Shown piece after piece: positions 33,906-42,247 of a stretch of 64,000 nucleotides of DNA. A program made the position numbers and the translations under genes. The DNA is taken from the NCBI RefSeq assembly GCF_004000745.1, contig NZ_BILV01000022.1:16006-80005 (forward strand), written 5' to 3'. Each line of letters begins with the position of its first letter. The first letter of the stretch is position 1. Origin of the DNA: Paenibacillus barengoltzii NBRC 101215 (GTDB lineage: Bacteria > Bacillota > Bacilli > Paenibacillales > Paenibacillaceae). The notes beneath the pieces were generated by a model. The model saw only the letters and a list, made by a program, of their open reading frames with translations. It ran no database searches and was not told the origin of the DNA.

Positions 33906-34049
33906 ACTATCACAACGTGGCGAACCTATGACAATCGGATGAAGATGCTATGAAGAATGCCCTGATCCCGGTTTTCAATGGTGTATACTGGTATAACTCT
34001 AAGTTTTTCACGCATCCTAGAACCTCAGCGAAAGGAAGTGAAAGCACAA

Positions 34050-35267
34050 TTGAAAACTTGGAAGATAAATCTCATTGTGCTGTGGTTCGGGCAGTTTCTG
34101 GTCAACGCCGGGATGACGATGATTACACCGTTCCTCTCGCTGTATCTGGCGCGGGATTTGCACGTGCATGGAGAGCGGGCGATTGGGCTGTGGGCTGGAA
34201 TGATTTTTGCTGCTAACTTCGCGACTTCGTTTATTTTTCAACCGATCTGGGGGAAGCTCGCCGACAAATACGGACGTAAGATTATGCTGCTCCGCTCCGG
34301 CTTCGGCATGGCCATCGTCATTACGTTGATGGGCTTCGCCACCCAGCCGTGGCACCTGCTTGGCCTGCGGTTGCTAAACGGAACGATCTCCGGCTTTAAC
34401 CCCGCTTCCGTCGCACTGATCTCAGGTACAGCGCCGAAAGAGCGAATGGGTTTCGCGATGGGCACGATCCAGTCAGGCAACGTGGCTGGCACGATCCTCG
34501 GCCCTTTAATTGGCGGGTTGATGGCGGAGTGGATCGGATTTCGGCCGATATTTTACATTACAGGGGTGCTGCTGTTTATCGCATCCATGCTGGCGCTCCT
34601 CTTCGTACGCGAGAAGTTCGATCGGGAGGAGGCGCTGCACACGCCTCAACCATCTGTATTGCAAGGCTTCCTGGAGCTGAACAAAACGCCGCAGCTCACC
34701 GCGTTATTCGCCGTAACCTTCTTGCTGCAGTTTGCGATGCTGAGCCCGATGTCGTTGCTGCCTCTCTATGTGGAGAAGCTGCATGGACAAACCGCAGACG
34801 TGGCGTTCTGGGCCGGATTTGTCAGCGCCGTGACGGGCATTTCCAATATGATCACTTCGCCGATACTCGGCAGAATCAGCGACAAGCTGGGCGCTCACCG
34901 CATTCTGACCTTTTGCCTGATTGGAGCGGCGGCTACGCTGATTCCGCAGGCGTTCGTACAGACGGTGTGGCAATTGATCGCCATTCGGTTCCTGATGGGC
35001 GTGTTCATGGGGGGATTGCTGCCTAGCGTCAACGCGCTGATCCGCTTTTACACCCCGGACGGCATGGAGAGCCGGGCATTTGGGTTTAACAGTAGTACCC
35101 TCGCCTTGGGCAATATGATGGGCTCGCTGATTGGCGGCTTTCTCGCCGGGTATATCGGCATTGAGGGATTGTTTGTGATTTCCGGTATCCTGCTGCTGAT
35201 CAATATGTTCTGGGTGCGCGTGAAGCTGTATTCGCATCCAAAGCCGCGAATGCCAGCGCCGAGGTAA
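34050..35267 (+). CDS. MFS multidrug-type efflux transporter
   Basis: Twelve-helix major facilitator of the drug:H+ antiporter type, 405 residues from the TTG at 34050. That start has AAAGGAA about 12 bases upstream; longer frames to 33978 are possible. Landmarks: FGQFLVNAGMTMITPFLSLYL in helix 1, the loop GKLADKYGRKIMLLRSGFGMA between helices 2 and 3, RLLNGTISGFNPASVALISG (helix 5), GPLIGGLMAEWIGFRPIF. It resembles MdtG/TetA-like transporters. Substrate unknown. Monocistronic; no clear terminator, but the repeat array follows. Confidence 0.88.
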   Translation: MKTWKINLIVLWFGQFLVNAGMTMITPFLSLYLARDLHVHGERAIGLWAGMIFAANFATSFIFQPIWGKLADKYGRKIMLLRSGFGMAIVITLMGFATQPWHLLGLRLLNGTISGFNPASVALISGTAPKERMGFAMGTIQSGNVAGTILGPLIGGLMAEWIGFRPIFYITGVLLFIASMLALLFVREKFDREEALHTPQPSVLQGFLELNKTPQLTALFAVTFLLQFAMLSPMSLLPLYVEKLHGQTADVAFWAGFVSAVTGISNMITSPILGRISDKLGAHRILTFCLIGAAATLIPQAFVQTVWQLIAIRFLMGVFMGGLLPSVNALIRFYTPDGMESRAFGFNSSTLALGNMMGSLIGGFLAGYIGIEGLFVISGILLLINMFWVRVKLYSHPKPRMPAPR

Positions 35268-35334
35268 GCTGTAAGGGACTGACTTATGTAAACAGAGTCG
35301 CCCAGTGTTCTCTCAGTTCGGAGAACCGAAGATA

Positions 35335-35530
35335 ATTAACGGGAAAACCTGCTGTTATTTCGAGGCCAATCCTCCGTTTTAGCATCATTAACAGGAAAAA
35401 GTAACGTTATTTCGGACAAATTTGCGCGATAGTGCGCTTTTCCCAAAAATTAACGGCAGGTTTTACTGTTATTCTTCGCAGATGGGGAATACCTTCGAAA
35501 TTAACGTTAGGATTTACAGTTAAATATCCC
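35335..35530. repeat. array of four degenerate dyad repeats
   Basis: Four units begin with ATTAAC at 35335, 35387, 35449 and 35499 (steps of 52, 62 and 50). Each is a weak dyad of the form TTAACGG-N10-CTGTTA, three followed by TTATT-type bases. The 310 bases between the MFS gene and the ABC importer hold no gene that I can see. Confidence 0.55.
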
Positions 35531-35534
35531 AAGT

Positions 35535-35566
35535 AAAAAAGCCGGGACAATCTCCCGGCTCTCTTT
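35535..35566 (-). terminator. terminator of the carbohydrate ABC operon
   Basis: AGCCGGGA / TCCCGGCT with a CAATC loop and, leftward, TTTTTT. Confidence 0.88.
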
Positions 35567-35579
35567 CTAAAATATAAAG

Positions 35580-36974
35580 TTACTTCTGCACCGTCGCATT
35601 ATACTGCTTGATCTTCTCGGTAATTTGCTTGGCGGCGTCTTCCAATGCTTGCTTCGGCGATTTTTGTCCGTTCAGCACTTCCTCGATCGCACCTTCCACG
35701 AATTGACGCGCTTCCGGGAAGACGCCCATCAGCGCACCGGAGGTCGCCGTAGATTCCGTCGACGCATGCAACTGATCAACAGCGGTTTGGAACTGCGGAT
35801 ATTTCGCCATATTATCCTTCAACACTTGCTCGTCGTAAGCCGCTTTCGTGATCGGGAAGTAGCCGGTGTTTACGCTCCATTTCGCCTGCGCAGCCGGAGA
35901 GGTTACGTATTTGATAAACTCCCATGCCGCTTTTTGCTCTTCTTCCGATTTGTTGTTCATGATATACAAGCTTGCGCCCCCAACGATCACGCCGCCTTCT
36001 TTGGCGCTGGCGGGTCTTGGCAGGAAGGCAGTGCCTACTTCGAATTTGTCGCCAACCGCTCCTACGATGTTACGCAGTGCCGCCGTTGAATTTAAGGTCA
36101 TCGCCACTTGGCCTGCAGCAAAGGCAGCGTCCGTGTCATCGGTTTTGCGGCCCAAATTAGCGACAACTCCGTTGTCCACCATTCTTTTCCACCACTCCAG
36201 AATGTTCACCCCCGCCTCCGATGCGAGCAGCGACTCGGTGGCATCCGCTTCACGTCCGTTGCCATTATTCACGTAATCGGCATTTTGGCTGGCAAACCAC
36301 TGCTCGACAAGCCAAGCATAAACAGCGATCGCAGCGCCCGGTTGCCCCTTCTTGCTCAACGCGGTAGCTGCCGCTTCAAACTCCTCAAACGTTTTCGGTG
36401 GATTTTCCGGATCCAGACCTGCGGCTTTGAAGGCATCCTTGTTGTAGTAAAGTATCGGGTTCGACGTATTAAACGGCATAGCATTTAACTGGCCGCCGAT
36501 CGTGTAATAACGAATAATGTTAGGTTCTAACTGCGAGAGATCATAGCCGTCTTCATCAATAAACTTCTGCACCGGTGTGATCGCCTTGGAGTCGATCATA
36601 AATTTGCTGCCGATCTCGTACACCTGGATCAAGTCTGGGCCGCTGTTCGAGCCCATCGAAGCTTTCAGCTTATTTAAGCTCTCATCGTAACTTCCTTGGA
36701 ACACAGCTTCCACTTCAATATCGGATTGGCTCGCATTAAAATCCGAGACGAGCTCGTTAATAGCCTTCTCATTCGCCCCTGACATCGAGTGCCACCAGGT
36801 CAGGTGAATCGGCTTCTTCCCCGAGCTGGCGCTTGCCGAATTGTCGCTGCGGGTATTGGTTCCCCCGGTTGCCGCACTGCTTCCTGCTTCATTCCCATTC
36901 CCGCCGCACCCGGCAATAACCACCATCAACGCTGCCATCACCAGCAGCATGCTTTTGAAGCGAAACCTTTTCAT
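35580..36974 (-). CDS. carbohydrate ABC transporter substrate-binding lipoprotein (UgpB-like)
   Basis: Solute-binding protein of family 1, 464 residues. The lipoprotein signal ends VIAGC with Cys23. A Ser/Asn/Thr-rich linker precedes LTWWHSMSGANEKAINELVSDFNASQSDIEVEAVFQGSY, which resembles UgpB (sn-glycerol 3-phosphate or sugar binding), then GPDLIQVYEIGSKFM and a WEFIKYVTSPAAQAKWSVNTGYFPI segment typical of the family. Last gene of the leftward importer operon. Ligand is uncertain: glycerol 3-phosphate or an oligosaccharide; no Pho-box was recognised. Confidence 0.87.
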   Translation of the reverse strand: MKRFRFKSMLLVMAALMVVIAGCGGNGNEAGSSAATGGTNTRSDNSASASSGKKPIHLTWWHSMSGANEKAINELVSDFNASQSDIEVEAVFQGSYDESLNKLKASMGSNSGPDLIQVYEIGSKFMIDSKAITPVQKFIDEDGYDLSQLEPNIIRYYTIGGQLNAMPFNTSNPILYYNKDAFKAAGLDPENPPKTFEEFEAAATALSKKGQPGAAIAVYAWLVEQWFASQNADYVNNGNGREADATESLLASEAGVNILEWWKRMVDNGVVANLGRKTDDTDAAFAAGQVAMTLNSTAALRNIVGAVGDKFEVGTAFLPRPASAKEGGVIVGGASLYIMNNKSEEEQKAAWEFIKYVTSPAAQAKWSVNTGYFPITKAAYDEQVLKDNMAKYPQFQTAVDQLHASTESTATSGALMGVFPEARQFVEGAIEEVLNGQKSPKQALEDAAKQITEKIKQYNATVQK

Positions 36975-37016
36975 CGTTCGTACCTCTCCCTACGTAAAAT
37001 GATTTTTGAAAATTTC

Positions 37017-37841
37017 TTAGCCTTTCAACGCCCCGGCCGCCATCCCGCGAACGAGTTGCTTAAGTCCAAACACCAGTAACAGCAGGGACGGTAGAATGAC
37101 TAACGTAATCCCTGCGAATACGAGATTCCAAGAGGTTGTCTCCTGAAATTCCAGCATGGAGATGCCGATCTGCACCGTGCGCATCGATTTGCTGTTAGTG
37201 ATCAGAAGCGGCCATAAGTAACTGTTGTACATATTCAAAAAAGAGTACACCGCCAGCGTTCCAAGCGCCGGTCTTGAAAGCGGAAGCACATGAAACAGAA
37301 AGTAACGGACATGCCCGCAGCCATCGATTTTCGCCGCCTCGAACAGCTCCTTCGGCAGCTGCAGGAAAAACTGGCGAAGCAGAAACGTCCCAAAGGCAGT
37401 GGCCAAAAACGGCACCATTAACCCCTGGTAACTGTCCAACCAATTCAGGCTGCGTACCGTTAAATAATTGGGGATCATCGTTACTTCCCAAGGAACCATC
37501 ATCGTGGCGACAAATAAGCTGAACATCAAGCCTTTGCCCTTGAATTCCATCTTGGCGAAGGCATAGGCTGCCAAGCTGGCGGTGATCAATTGTCCAAGCA
37601 TCACAATCCCGGAGACCAGAAAGGTGTTCCCGATAAACAAGGCAATCGGAACGATCTGTAGCACCTCGGCAAAGTTGCTCAAATGCAACGAATGCGGCAC
37701 CAGATGCGGTGGATAGGCGCTGGCTTCCTGCGGCGTCATGACGGACATAAACAGGCTGTAAACGATAGGATAAAGGACGAGAACTGCAGCTGCGGTCATG
37801 AACAACAACACAATGATTTGGTTAAAGGTCAGCTTGTTCAT
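37017..37841 (-). CDS. carbohydrate ABC transporter permease (UgpE/MalG type)
   Basis: Inner-membrane permease, 274 residues with six hydrophobic segments; the EAA loop ELFEAAKIDGCGHVRYFLFHVLPLSRPAL contacts the ATPase. The start ATG overlaps the stop of the other permease gene (ATGA at 37838-37841). No ATPase gene is in the operon, as is usual when a shared MsmK/UgpC-type ATPase serves several importers. It pairs with the permease upstream and the lipoprotein downstream. Confidence 0.92.
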   Translation of the reverse strand: MNKLTFNQIIVLLFMTAAAVLVLYPIVYSLFMSVMTPQEASAYPPHLVPHSLHLSNFAEVLQIVPIALFIGNTFLVSGIVMLGQLITASLAAYAFAKMEFKGKGLMFSLFVATMMVPWEVTMIPNYLTVRSLNWLDSYQGLMVPFLATAFGTFLLRQFFLQLPKELFEAAKIDGCGHVRYFLFHVLPLSRPALGTLAVYSFLNMYNSYLWPLLITNSKSMRTVQIGISMLEFQETTSWNLVFAGITLVILPSLLLLVFGLKQLVRGMAAGALKG

Positions 37842-38815
37842 TGATAGTGGACTTTCCTTTCTACCCATTTGAACTGAATCAAGGTCAATAGCAGAATGAC
37901 CAGGAAGAGTAGAAGCGCTTGGGCACTGCCCGTACCAAACCGGAAGTTGACGAAGGCTTCTTGGTAGATCGTGTAGACGAAGACGTTCGTCCGGTTCATC
38001 GGCCCGCCCGATGTCAGAATGTTGATCTGCCCAAACGATTGGAATGCACTGATGATGGACACCACCAACAGGAAAAATAACGTGGGCGACAGAAGCGGCA
38101 GCGTAATTTTGCGAAACGTTGTCATCGGTCCAGCTCCATCGATCTTGGCACTTTCGTACAGCTCGTCGGGAACTCCCTGCATCCCGCTGGACAGGATGAT
38201 GTAATTAAAGCCCAAGTTCATCCAGACCGTCATCAGCGACACGGACCACAAAGCCCAGTCCGGGCTGATCAGCCAAGGTACCGGACCCACGCCGGCCAAG
38301 CCAAGTAAGTAGTTAAGCATACCTAAAGTAGGGTGAAACAGAAACTTCCAAATGACCGCCGCTGAACCAACGGAGAGTACCAACGGCAGCGAGTAGGCGA
38401 ATTGGAAAAACCGTCTCCCCCGTCGAAGATGATGCGTGAATGCTGCGAGCACCAGCGCGATCAGCATTCCGGTTGGCACGGTGAATAAGGCAAAGAGCGC
38501 TGTCACCTTCATCCCGCTGACAAATAAGCCGGAGGCAAAAAGGCTGGTAAAATTGTCGAAGCCAACAAATGAGGCGATTCGACCAGTCGGGTCCGTGCTG
38601 TGTAAGCTCAAGTACACCGACTTTAGCAGCGGGTAGAACAAAAACACGACAAACAGGAGCAACGACGGAGCCAGAAACGTATAGGCCAGCGCATGTTCTC
38701 GAATGTTCTGTTGTCTTAAGGTTGCGGCGCGGGCAGGTCGACGAGTCGCTGCAGAAGCCGATGCTACGGATTGGCCCCTTGATGGCAGACTCACCTGGTG
38801 ATCCAGCTCGCTCAT
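37838..38815 (-). CDS. carbohydrate ABC transporter permease (UgpA/MalF type)
   Basis: Six-helix permease, 325 residues, with a Ser/Ala/Arg-rich cytoplasmic N-terminus (about 1-38). The first membrane segment is ALAYTFLAPSLLLFVVFLFYP; the EAA loop is ELYESAKIDGAGPMTTFRKITLPLLSPTL. First gene of the operon, with AAAAAGGAGG before the ATG. Its stop overlaps the next permease start. A TTGACA lies upstream (38914-38919) but with no good -10 at standard spacing. Confidence 0.92.
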   Translation of the reverse strand: MSELDHQVSLPSRGQSVASASAATRRPARAATLRQQNIREHALAYTFLAPSLLLFVVFLFYPLLKSVYLSLHSTDPTGRIASFVGFDNFTSLFASGLFVSGMKVTALFALFTVPTGMLIALVLAAFTHHLRRGRRFFQFAYSLPLVLSVGSAAVIWKFLFHPTLGMLNYLLGLAGVGPVPWLISPDWALWSVSLMTVWMNLGFNYIILSSGMQGVPDELYESAKIDGAGPMTTFRKITLPLLSPTLFFLLVVSIISAFQSFGQINILTSGGPMNRTNVFVYTIYQEAFVNFRFGTGSAQALLLFLVILLLTLIQFKWVERKVHYQ

Positions 38816-38948
38816 GAGGAAAGCCTCCTTTTTTTATGAAGGTTGAGATGTTCAAATTCCTCTGCTAGTGTATAGCTTGGATGTCACCGGAACGTTAGCC
38901 ATGGATCAATGGAGTGTCAAAATCGTCATCGCACAGTAAAAGAAACGC

Positions 38949-38986
38949 AAAAAAGCCGCCTCCCACGCGTATGCGGTGAAGACAGC
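38949..38986 (-). terminator. terminator of the methyltransferase gene
   Basis: Leftward GCTGTCTTC / GGGAGGCGGC (several G-T pairs), then TTTTTTG. It also precedes the importer operon. Confidence 0.55.
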
Positions 38987-39009
38987 TTATAAGAATGTGG
39001 ACTTTATCT

Positions 39010-39780
39010 TTATGCTTCGGATTCGCTGACGATCAGCCGGAGTGACCCTGTCATGGTTGGCATGTTCCGATAGTGCCCGTATTTGCGGTCCCATTCCCCG
39101 GATTTCAAAGCATCGGCCAAACGCTGAACCAGGCGCTCCTCCACGCCTTCCGCCAAGAAGCCCCATGCTGACTGGGCCTGACGTACCTCGGGGATCAGGA
39201 ACGCTTCCGGACGGCCGTAGAAAGCTTCCTGGAATCCATCAATACAATCCAGTGGAATGGGCAACGGAATGATCTGCCCTCCCTCTCCCAGCGCTTCAAG
39301 AATGTCCTGCGGTTTCGGATAACGCCGCCGCTCGGCTTCGATCAGCTCCGGAAAATACTCAGCCGTCCAGAACGAATCGAGTGCATCCGGATCAAAGGTC
39401 AAGACGATGACGTTCCCTCGCGTCACCCTTCTCAGCTCCTGAAGGCCATGGCGAAAATCAGGCCAATGGTGGACAGTGACCATCGCCATCCCTGCATCAA
39501 AAGCCTGATCATCAAAAGGCAGCGCATCTGCCCAGGCGTTGACGGCCGGAACTGCTCCGCGCGCCCTCCGCTGACTGCGCATCGTTGCGGAAGGTTCTAC
39601 TGCGACGACATACCGGTCCTTCGGCTCATAGGACCCGGTTCCAGCGCCCACGTTGATGATCGTTTGGGCATCCCCCAACGCCTCGAACACATACCGCGCA
39701 ATACGCGGATCAGTCCGCCGATATCCAGCGTAATTTGTCCCCTGTTGATCGTAATCATAAACGAGTTTTTCCAGGTTCAT
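39010..39780 (-). CDS. class I SAM-dependent methyltransferase
   Basis: Small-molecule type methyltransferase of the UbiE/Methyltransf_11 kind, 256 residues. The SAM-binding motif I is IINVGAGTGSY (about 47-57), then VVAVEPSATM (motif II) and ADALPFDDQAFDAGMAMVTVHHW (motifs III-IV). The C-terminal half (YPKPQDILEALG, EVRQAQSAWGFL) is not distinctive. Start at 39780 (ATG) with AGGAG about ten bases upstream; a frame starting eight codons earlier is possible. It diverges from the LysR gene across about 136 bases, which may regulate it. Substrate unknown. Confidence 0.87.
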   Translation of the reverse strand: MNLEKLVYDYDQQGTNYAGYRRTDPRIARYVFEALGDAQTIINVGAGTGSYEPKDRYVVAVEPSATMRSQRRARGAVPAVNAWADALPFDDQAFDAGMAMVTVHHWPDFRHGLQELRRVTRGNVIVLTFDPDALDSFWTAEYFPELIEAERRRYPKPQDILEALGEGGQIIPLPIPLDCIDGFQEAFYGRPEAFLIPEVRQAQSAWGFLAEGVEERLVQRLADALKSGEWDRKYGHYRNMPTMTGSLRLIVSESEA

Positions 39781-39916
39781 CCCTGCCTCAGCTCCTTTTG
39801 GCATACGATTATATTTCCTGCTGAGGACATTGTAGTTGATTTAGACCCATAAATATAATATATCTTTATAAGTAAATCATAGATAAAAGTTATGAATTGA
39901 AAGGGGCTTAAGTGGA

Positions 39917-40810
39917 ATGAACTTACACGCCTTGCGGTTGTTCCACGTCATTGCGGAGACAGGCAGTGTGACGCGCGCGTCGGAGCTGTTAAACATCAGC
40001 CAGCCGGCCATCTCCGCCCAGATCCGTAAGCTGGAAAAGGAACTGGGACTGCCCCTGCTGAAAGCGCAAGGACGCGGCATCGCCTTAACCGACGTCGGGG
40101 ACAAGCTGTTTACCTACAGCCGACGCCTCTTTGCGGTAGAGCAGCAGATCGAGCAGTTTTTGCAAGATTATAAAATGGGGGAGCTGGGGCATATCCGGCT
40201 GGCAGCCACTTATTTGCCCGCGCATTTCCTCGTCCCGACTTGGATCGCGAAATTTAAATCGCAATACGAGCATGTGGAGATGAGCATCAACACGACAAAT
40301 TCGACGGATGCGCTAAAGCAACTGCTGAATTTGGAGGTGGATTTGGCGATCTACGGCGGATTGCCAGAAACCTACCCTGAATCGGTTCATGCAGAGGAAA
40401 TGTTCCGGGACGAATTGTGGTTTGTCGTCTCCCCGAAACATCGGTATGCGGGACAGCGCGTCTCCCTCCACGACATGGTCAGGGAACCTTTTGTCATGCG
40501 GGAGATCGGCAGCTCCACACGGGAACGGTTTATGGCATTATGCCGGACCTACAATGCACAGGCGCCGCGCATCGCCTTGCAATTTAACGGGTTAAACGAA
40601 ACCGTCCAGGCGGTGATTGCCGGGTACGGGGCCAGCTTCGTTTCGGCGCTGGTGGTGAGGGAATACGTGGAGCGCGGACTACTGAGCCGCGTCTTCGTGG
40701 ATGGCGTAGACCTGATGAATACGATCTCGGTCTATACGCGAAAAAATGAACCGCTGTCTCCAGCGGTCCAACGTTTTGTCGATTTGATCCGTGAGCATCC
40801 GCAGGGATGA
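39917..40810 (+). CDS. LysR family transcriptional regulator
   Basis: DNA-binding regulator, 297 residues. The N-terminal winged HTH reads LRLFHVIAETGSVTRASELLNISQPAISAQIRKLEKELG (about 6-44); a helical linker follows, then the effector domain (about 90-290) with ARGLLSR-like hinge segments and IRLAATYLPAHFLVPTWIAKF. By family it would bind T-N11-A sites upstream of the divergent methyltransferase gene. The effector is unknown. It converges on the AlaX gene with only 14 bases between the stops. Confidence 0.9.
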   Translation: MNLHALRLFHVIAETGSVTRASELLNISQPAISAQIRKLEKELGLPLLKAQGRGIALTDVGDKLFTYSRRLFAVEQQIEQFLQDYKMGELGHIRLAATYLPAHFLVPTWIAKFKSQYEHVEMSINTTNSTDALKQLLNLEVDLAIYGGLPETYPESVHAEEMFRDELWFVVSPKHRYAGQRVSLHDMVREPFVMREIGSSTRERFMALCRTYNAQAPRIALQFNGLNETVQAVIAGYGASFVSALVVREYVERGLLSRVFVDGVDLMNTISVYTRKNEPLSPAVQRFVDLIREHPQG

Positions 40811-40824
40811 CGCCCGATATTTTT

Positions 40825-41994
40825 TCACGATACAGTCTGCTTCACAAACTCATAAAAAGCCAGCGCATCCGCCCAACTGCTGAAGCCGGCCTGTGCCAGC
40901 TTGTCGCTGCCGCCGCCTTTGCCTCCATAAGCAGAGAGATGCTCCTTGAAGAAGGCTCCGCAGGACAGCGAGAGGCTGCCGTTATGGGCCAGCACCACCT
41001 TCTGTTCCGCTTCCGTGGCCAGCAGGACCGCTGCATCAGTTTGGGCCGTCAGCTTTTGGGCAAGGCTTTGCAAATCCTTCAAGGACTTGTCCGCATAGAT
41101 TTGCGCAATGATCCCGCCTTCGCGCTTCTCCAGCAGCTCACTTACGGTTACTTCGTCCATCGCTTCTTTTAACGTATCGTACTCCCGTTGCAACCGCTTC
41201 TGCTCATCTTCCCATTTGTCGAGGCGCTCCAGAATACTGTCCCGGCCTGTTTTTAATTTGGCGGTAATGGTTGCTAAAATGTGTTGCTGCTCCTGAAACT
41301 CTCTGAGGGCCCGGTACCCACATTTGAAAAAGATCCGAACATTCCCCTTCTGCTTCTCGGTCTTCAGCAGTTTAATCATCCCGATCGCACCGGTCGCCGC
41401 CACATGCGTACCTCCACAACCGTTGTACTCCACGTCTTCCATCTCCACGATGCGGACGCGGTCCACCGCCTTCGGAGGCTTCACCAGCGGCAGTCGGGAC
41501 GCCTCCTCCTGGGTAACGAAGTAGCTGGAGATCTTGTGATTCAAATAAATATGACGGTTCGCTTCACGTTCAATCGCCTCCAGCTGTTCCGCAGACAGTT
41601 CGGGACGTTCTACATCAATGGTGCAATAATCTTCACCCAGATGAAAGCTCACGGTGATCGCTTCATACAGCTCGCGACAAACCGCGGATAGCAAATGCTG
41701 CCCACTATGTTGCTGCATGTGGTCAAACCGGCGATCCCAGTCGATTTCACAGCGTACTTCGGCCTCCTCTGGGAAACGCTCCACCTTATGCAGCACGACA
41801 TCGCCCTCACTGATCACATCCAGAACCGGAATCCCGCCAATCCGTCCGGTATCGTTGGGCTGACCGCCTCCATGGGGATAGAAGGCGCTCTCTTCCAGAA
41901 CAACGTAAATGCCATCCTCCCGCTCCAGCTTGTCCTTGATGCGGGTGGTCCAATGGGTCAAATAGGCATCGTCGAAATATAGTCTTGTCGTCAT
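40825..41994 (-). CDS. alaX: alanyl-tRNA editing protein (AlaX-like, with DHHA1-type domain)
   Basis: Free-standing trans-editing protein that hydrolyses Ser-tRNA(Ala) or Gly-tRNA(Ala), 389 residues. Zinc-binding ligands HxxxH (His96, His100 in QQHSGQH) and Cys193/His197 (CGGTH) are intact. A coiled-coil (about 215-290) leads to a C-terminal DHHA1-type domain with the Gly-rich YGGKGGGSDKLAQAGF. Such long AlaX proteins are common in Bacillales and resemble the editing and C-terminal parts of AlaRS. ATG at 41994 with GAGAGG upstream. It may be relevant that a tRNA-Ala gene lies elsewhere in the window, but the two are unlinked. Confidence 0.93.
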   Translation of the reverse strand: MTTRLYFDDAYLTHWTTRIKDKLEREDGIYVVLEESAFYPHGGGQPNDTGRIGGIPVLDVISEGDVVLHKVERFPEEAEVRCEIDWDRRFDHMQQHSGQHLLSAVCRELYEAITVSFHLGEDYCTIDVERPELSAEQLEAIEREANRHIYLNHKISSYFVTQEEASRLPLVKPPKAVDRVRIVEMEDVEYNGCGGTHVAATGAIGMIKLLKTEKQKGNVRIFFKCGYRALREFQEQQHILATITAKLKTGRDSILERLDKWEDEQKRLQREYDTLKEAMDEVTVSELLEKREGGIIAQIYADKSLKDLQSLAQKLTAQTDAAVLLATEAEQKVVLAHNGSLSLSCGAFFKEHLSAYGGKGGGSDKLAQAGFSSWADALAFYEFVKQTVS

Positions 41995-42212
41995 CGCTTG
42001 GTTCCCTCTCTTTTTAGGTAACGTTCAATTTTGGATCCTCATCACCAAACTTCTTCCATCTACTATACCGAATAATCGCCGGACTTTACACCATTTCGTG
42101 ATCTTGTCTGTTCGAAGAACCAAGCTCGCTTGTCGCCGTTGAGGCGCGGATCGTCCGGGTCCATCGAGGAACGGCTGCTCATGAATGGATCATGCCCACC
42201 CTTGCCCGCTCA

Positions 42213-42218
42213 TATAAT
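42213..42218 (+). promoter_or_regulatory. candidate -10 box of the cyclase gene (possible sporulation sigma)
   Basis: CATATAATGA upstream of the ATG contains a TATAAT but lacks a sigma-A -35; CATAnnnT also fits mother-cell sigma factors (SigE/SigK). This would suit a sporulation lipid gene. The remaining sequence 41995-42247 shows no gene. Confidence 0.3.
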
Positions 42219-42247
42219 GAGGTGACAGGTCGAGGGAGGGAGCAAGG

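Noticed and set aside
35335..35530. CRISPR-like array in the MFS-importer gap
   Set aside because: Units are degenerate and partly palindromic, and spacing varies; no cas genes.
38820..38960. Pho box upstream of the UgpABE-like operon
   Set aside because: No set of TTNACA-type direct repeats at 11-base spacing was found, so phosphate control is not supported.
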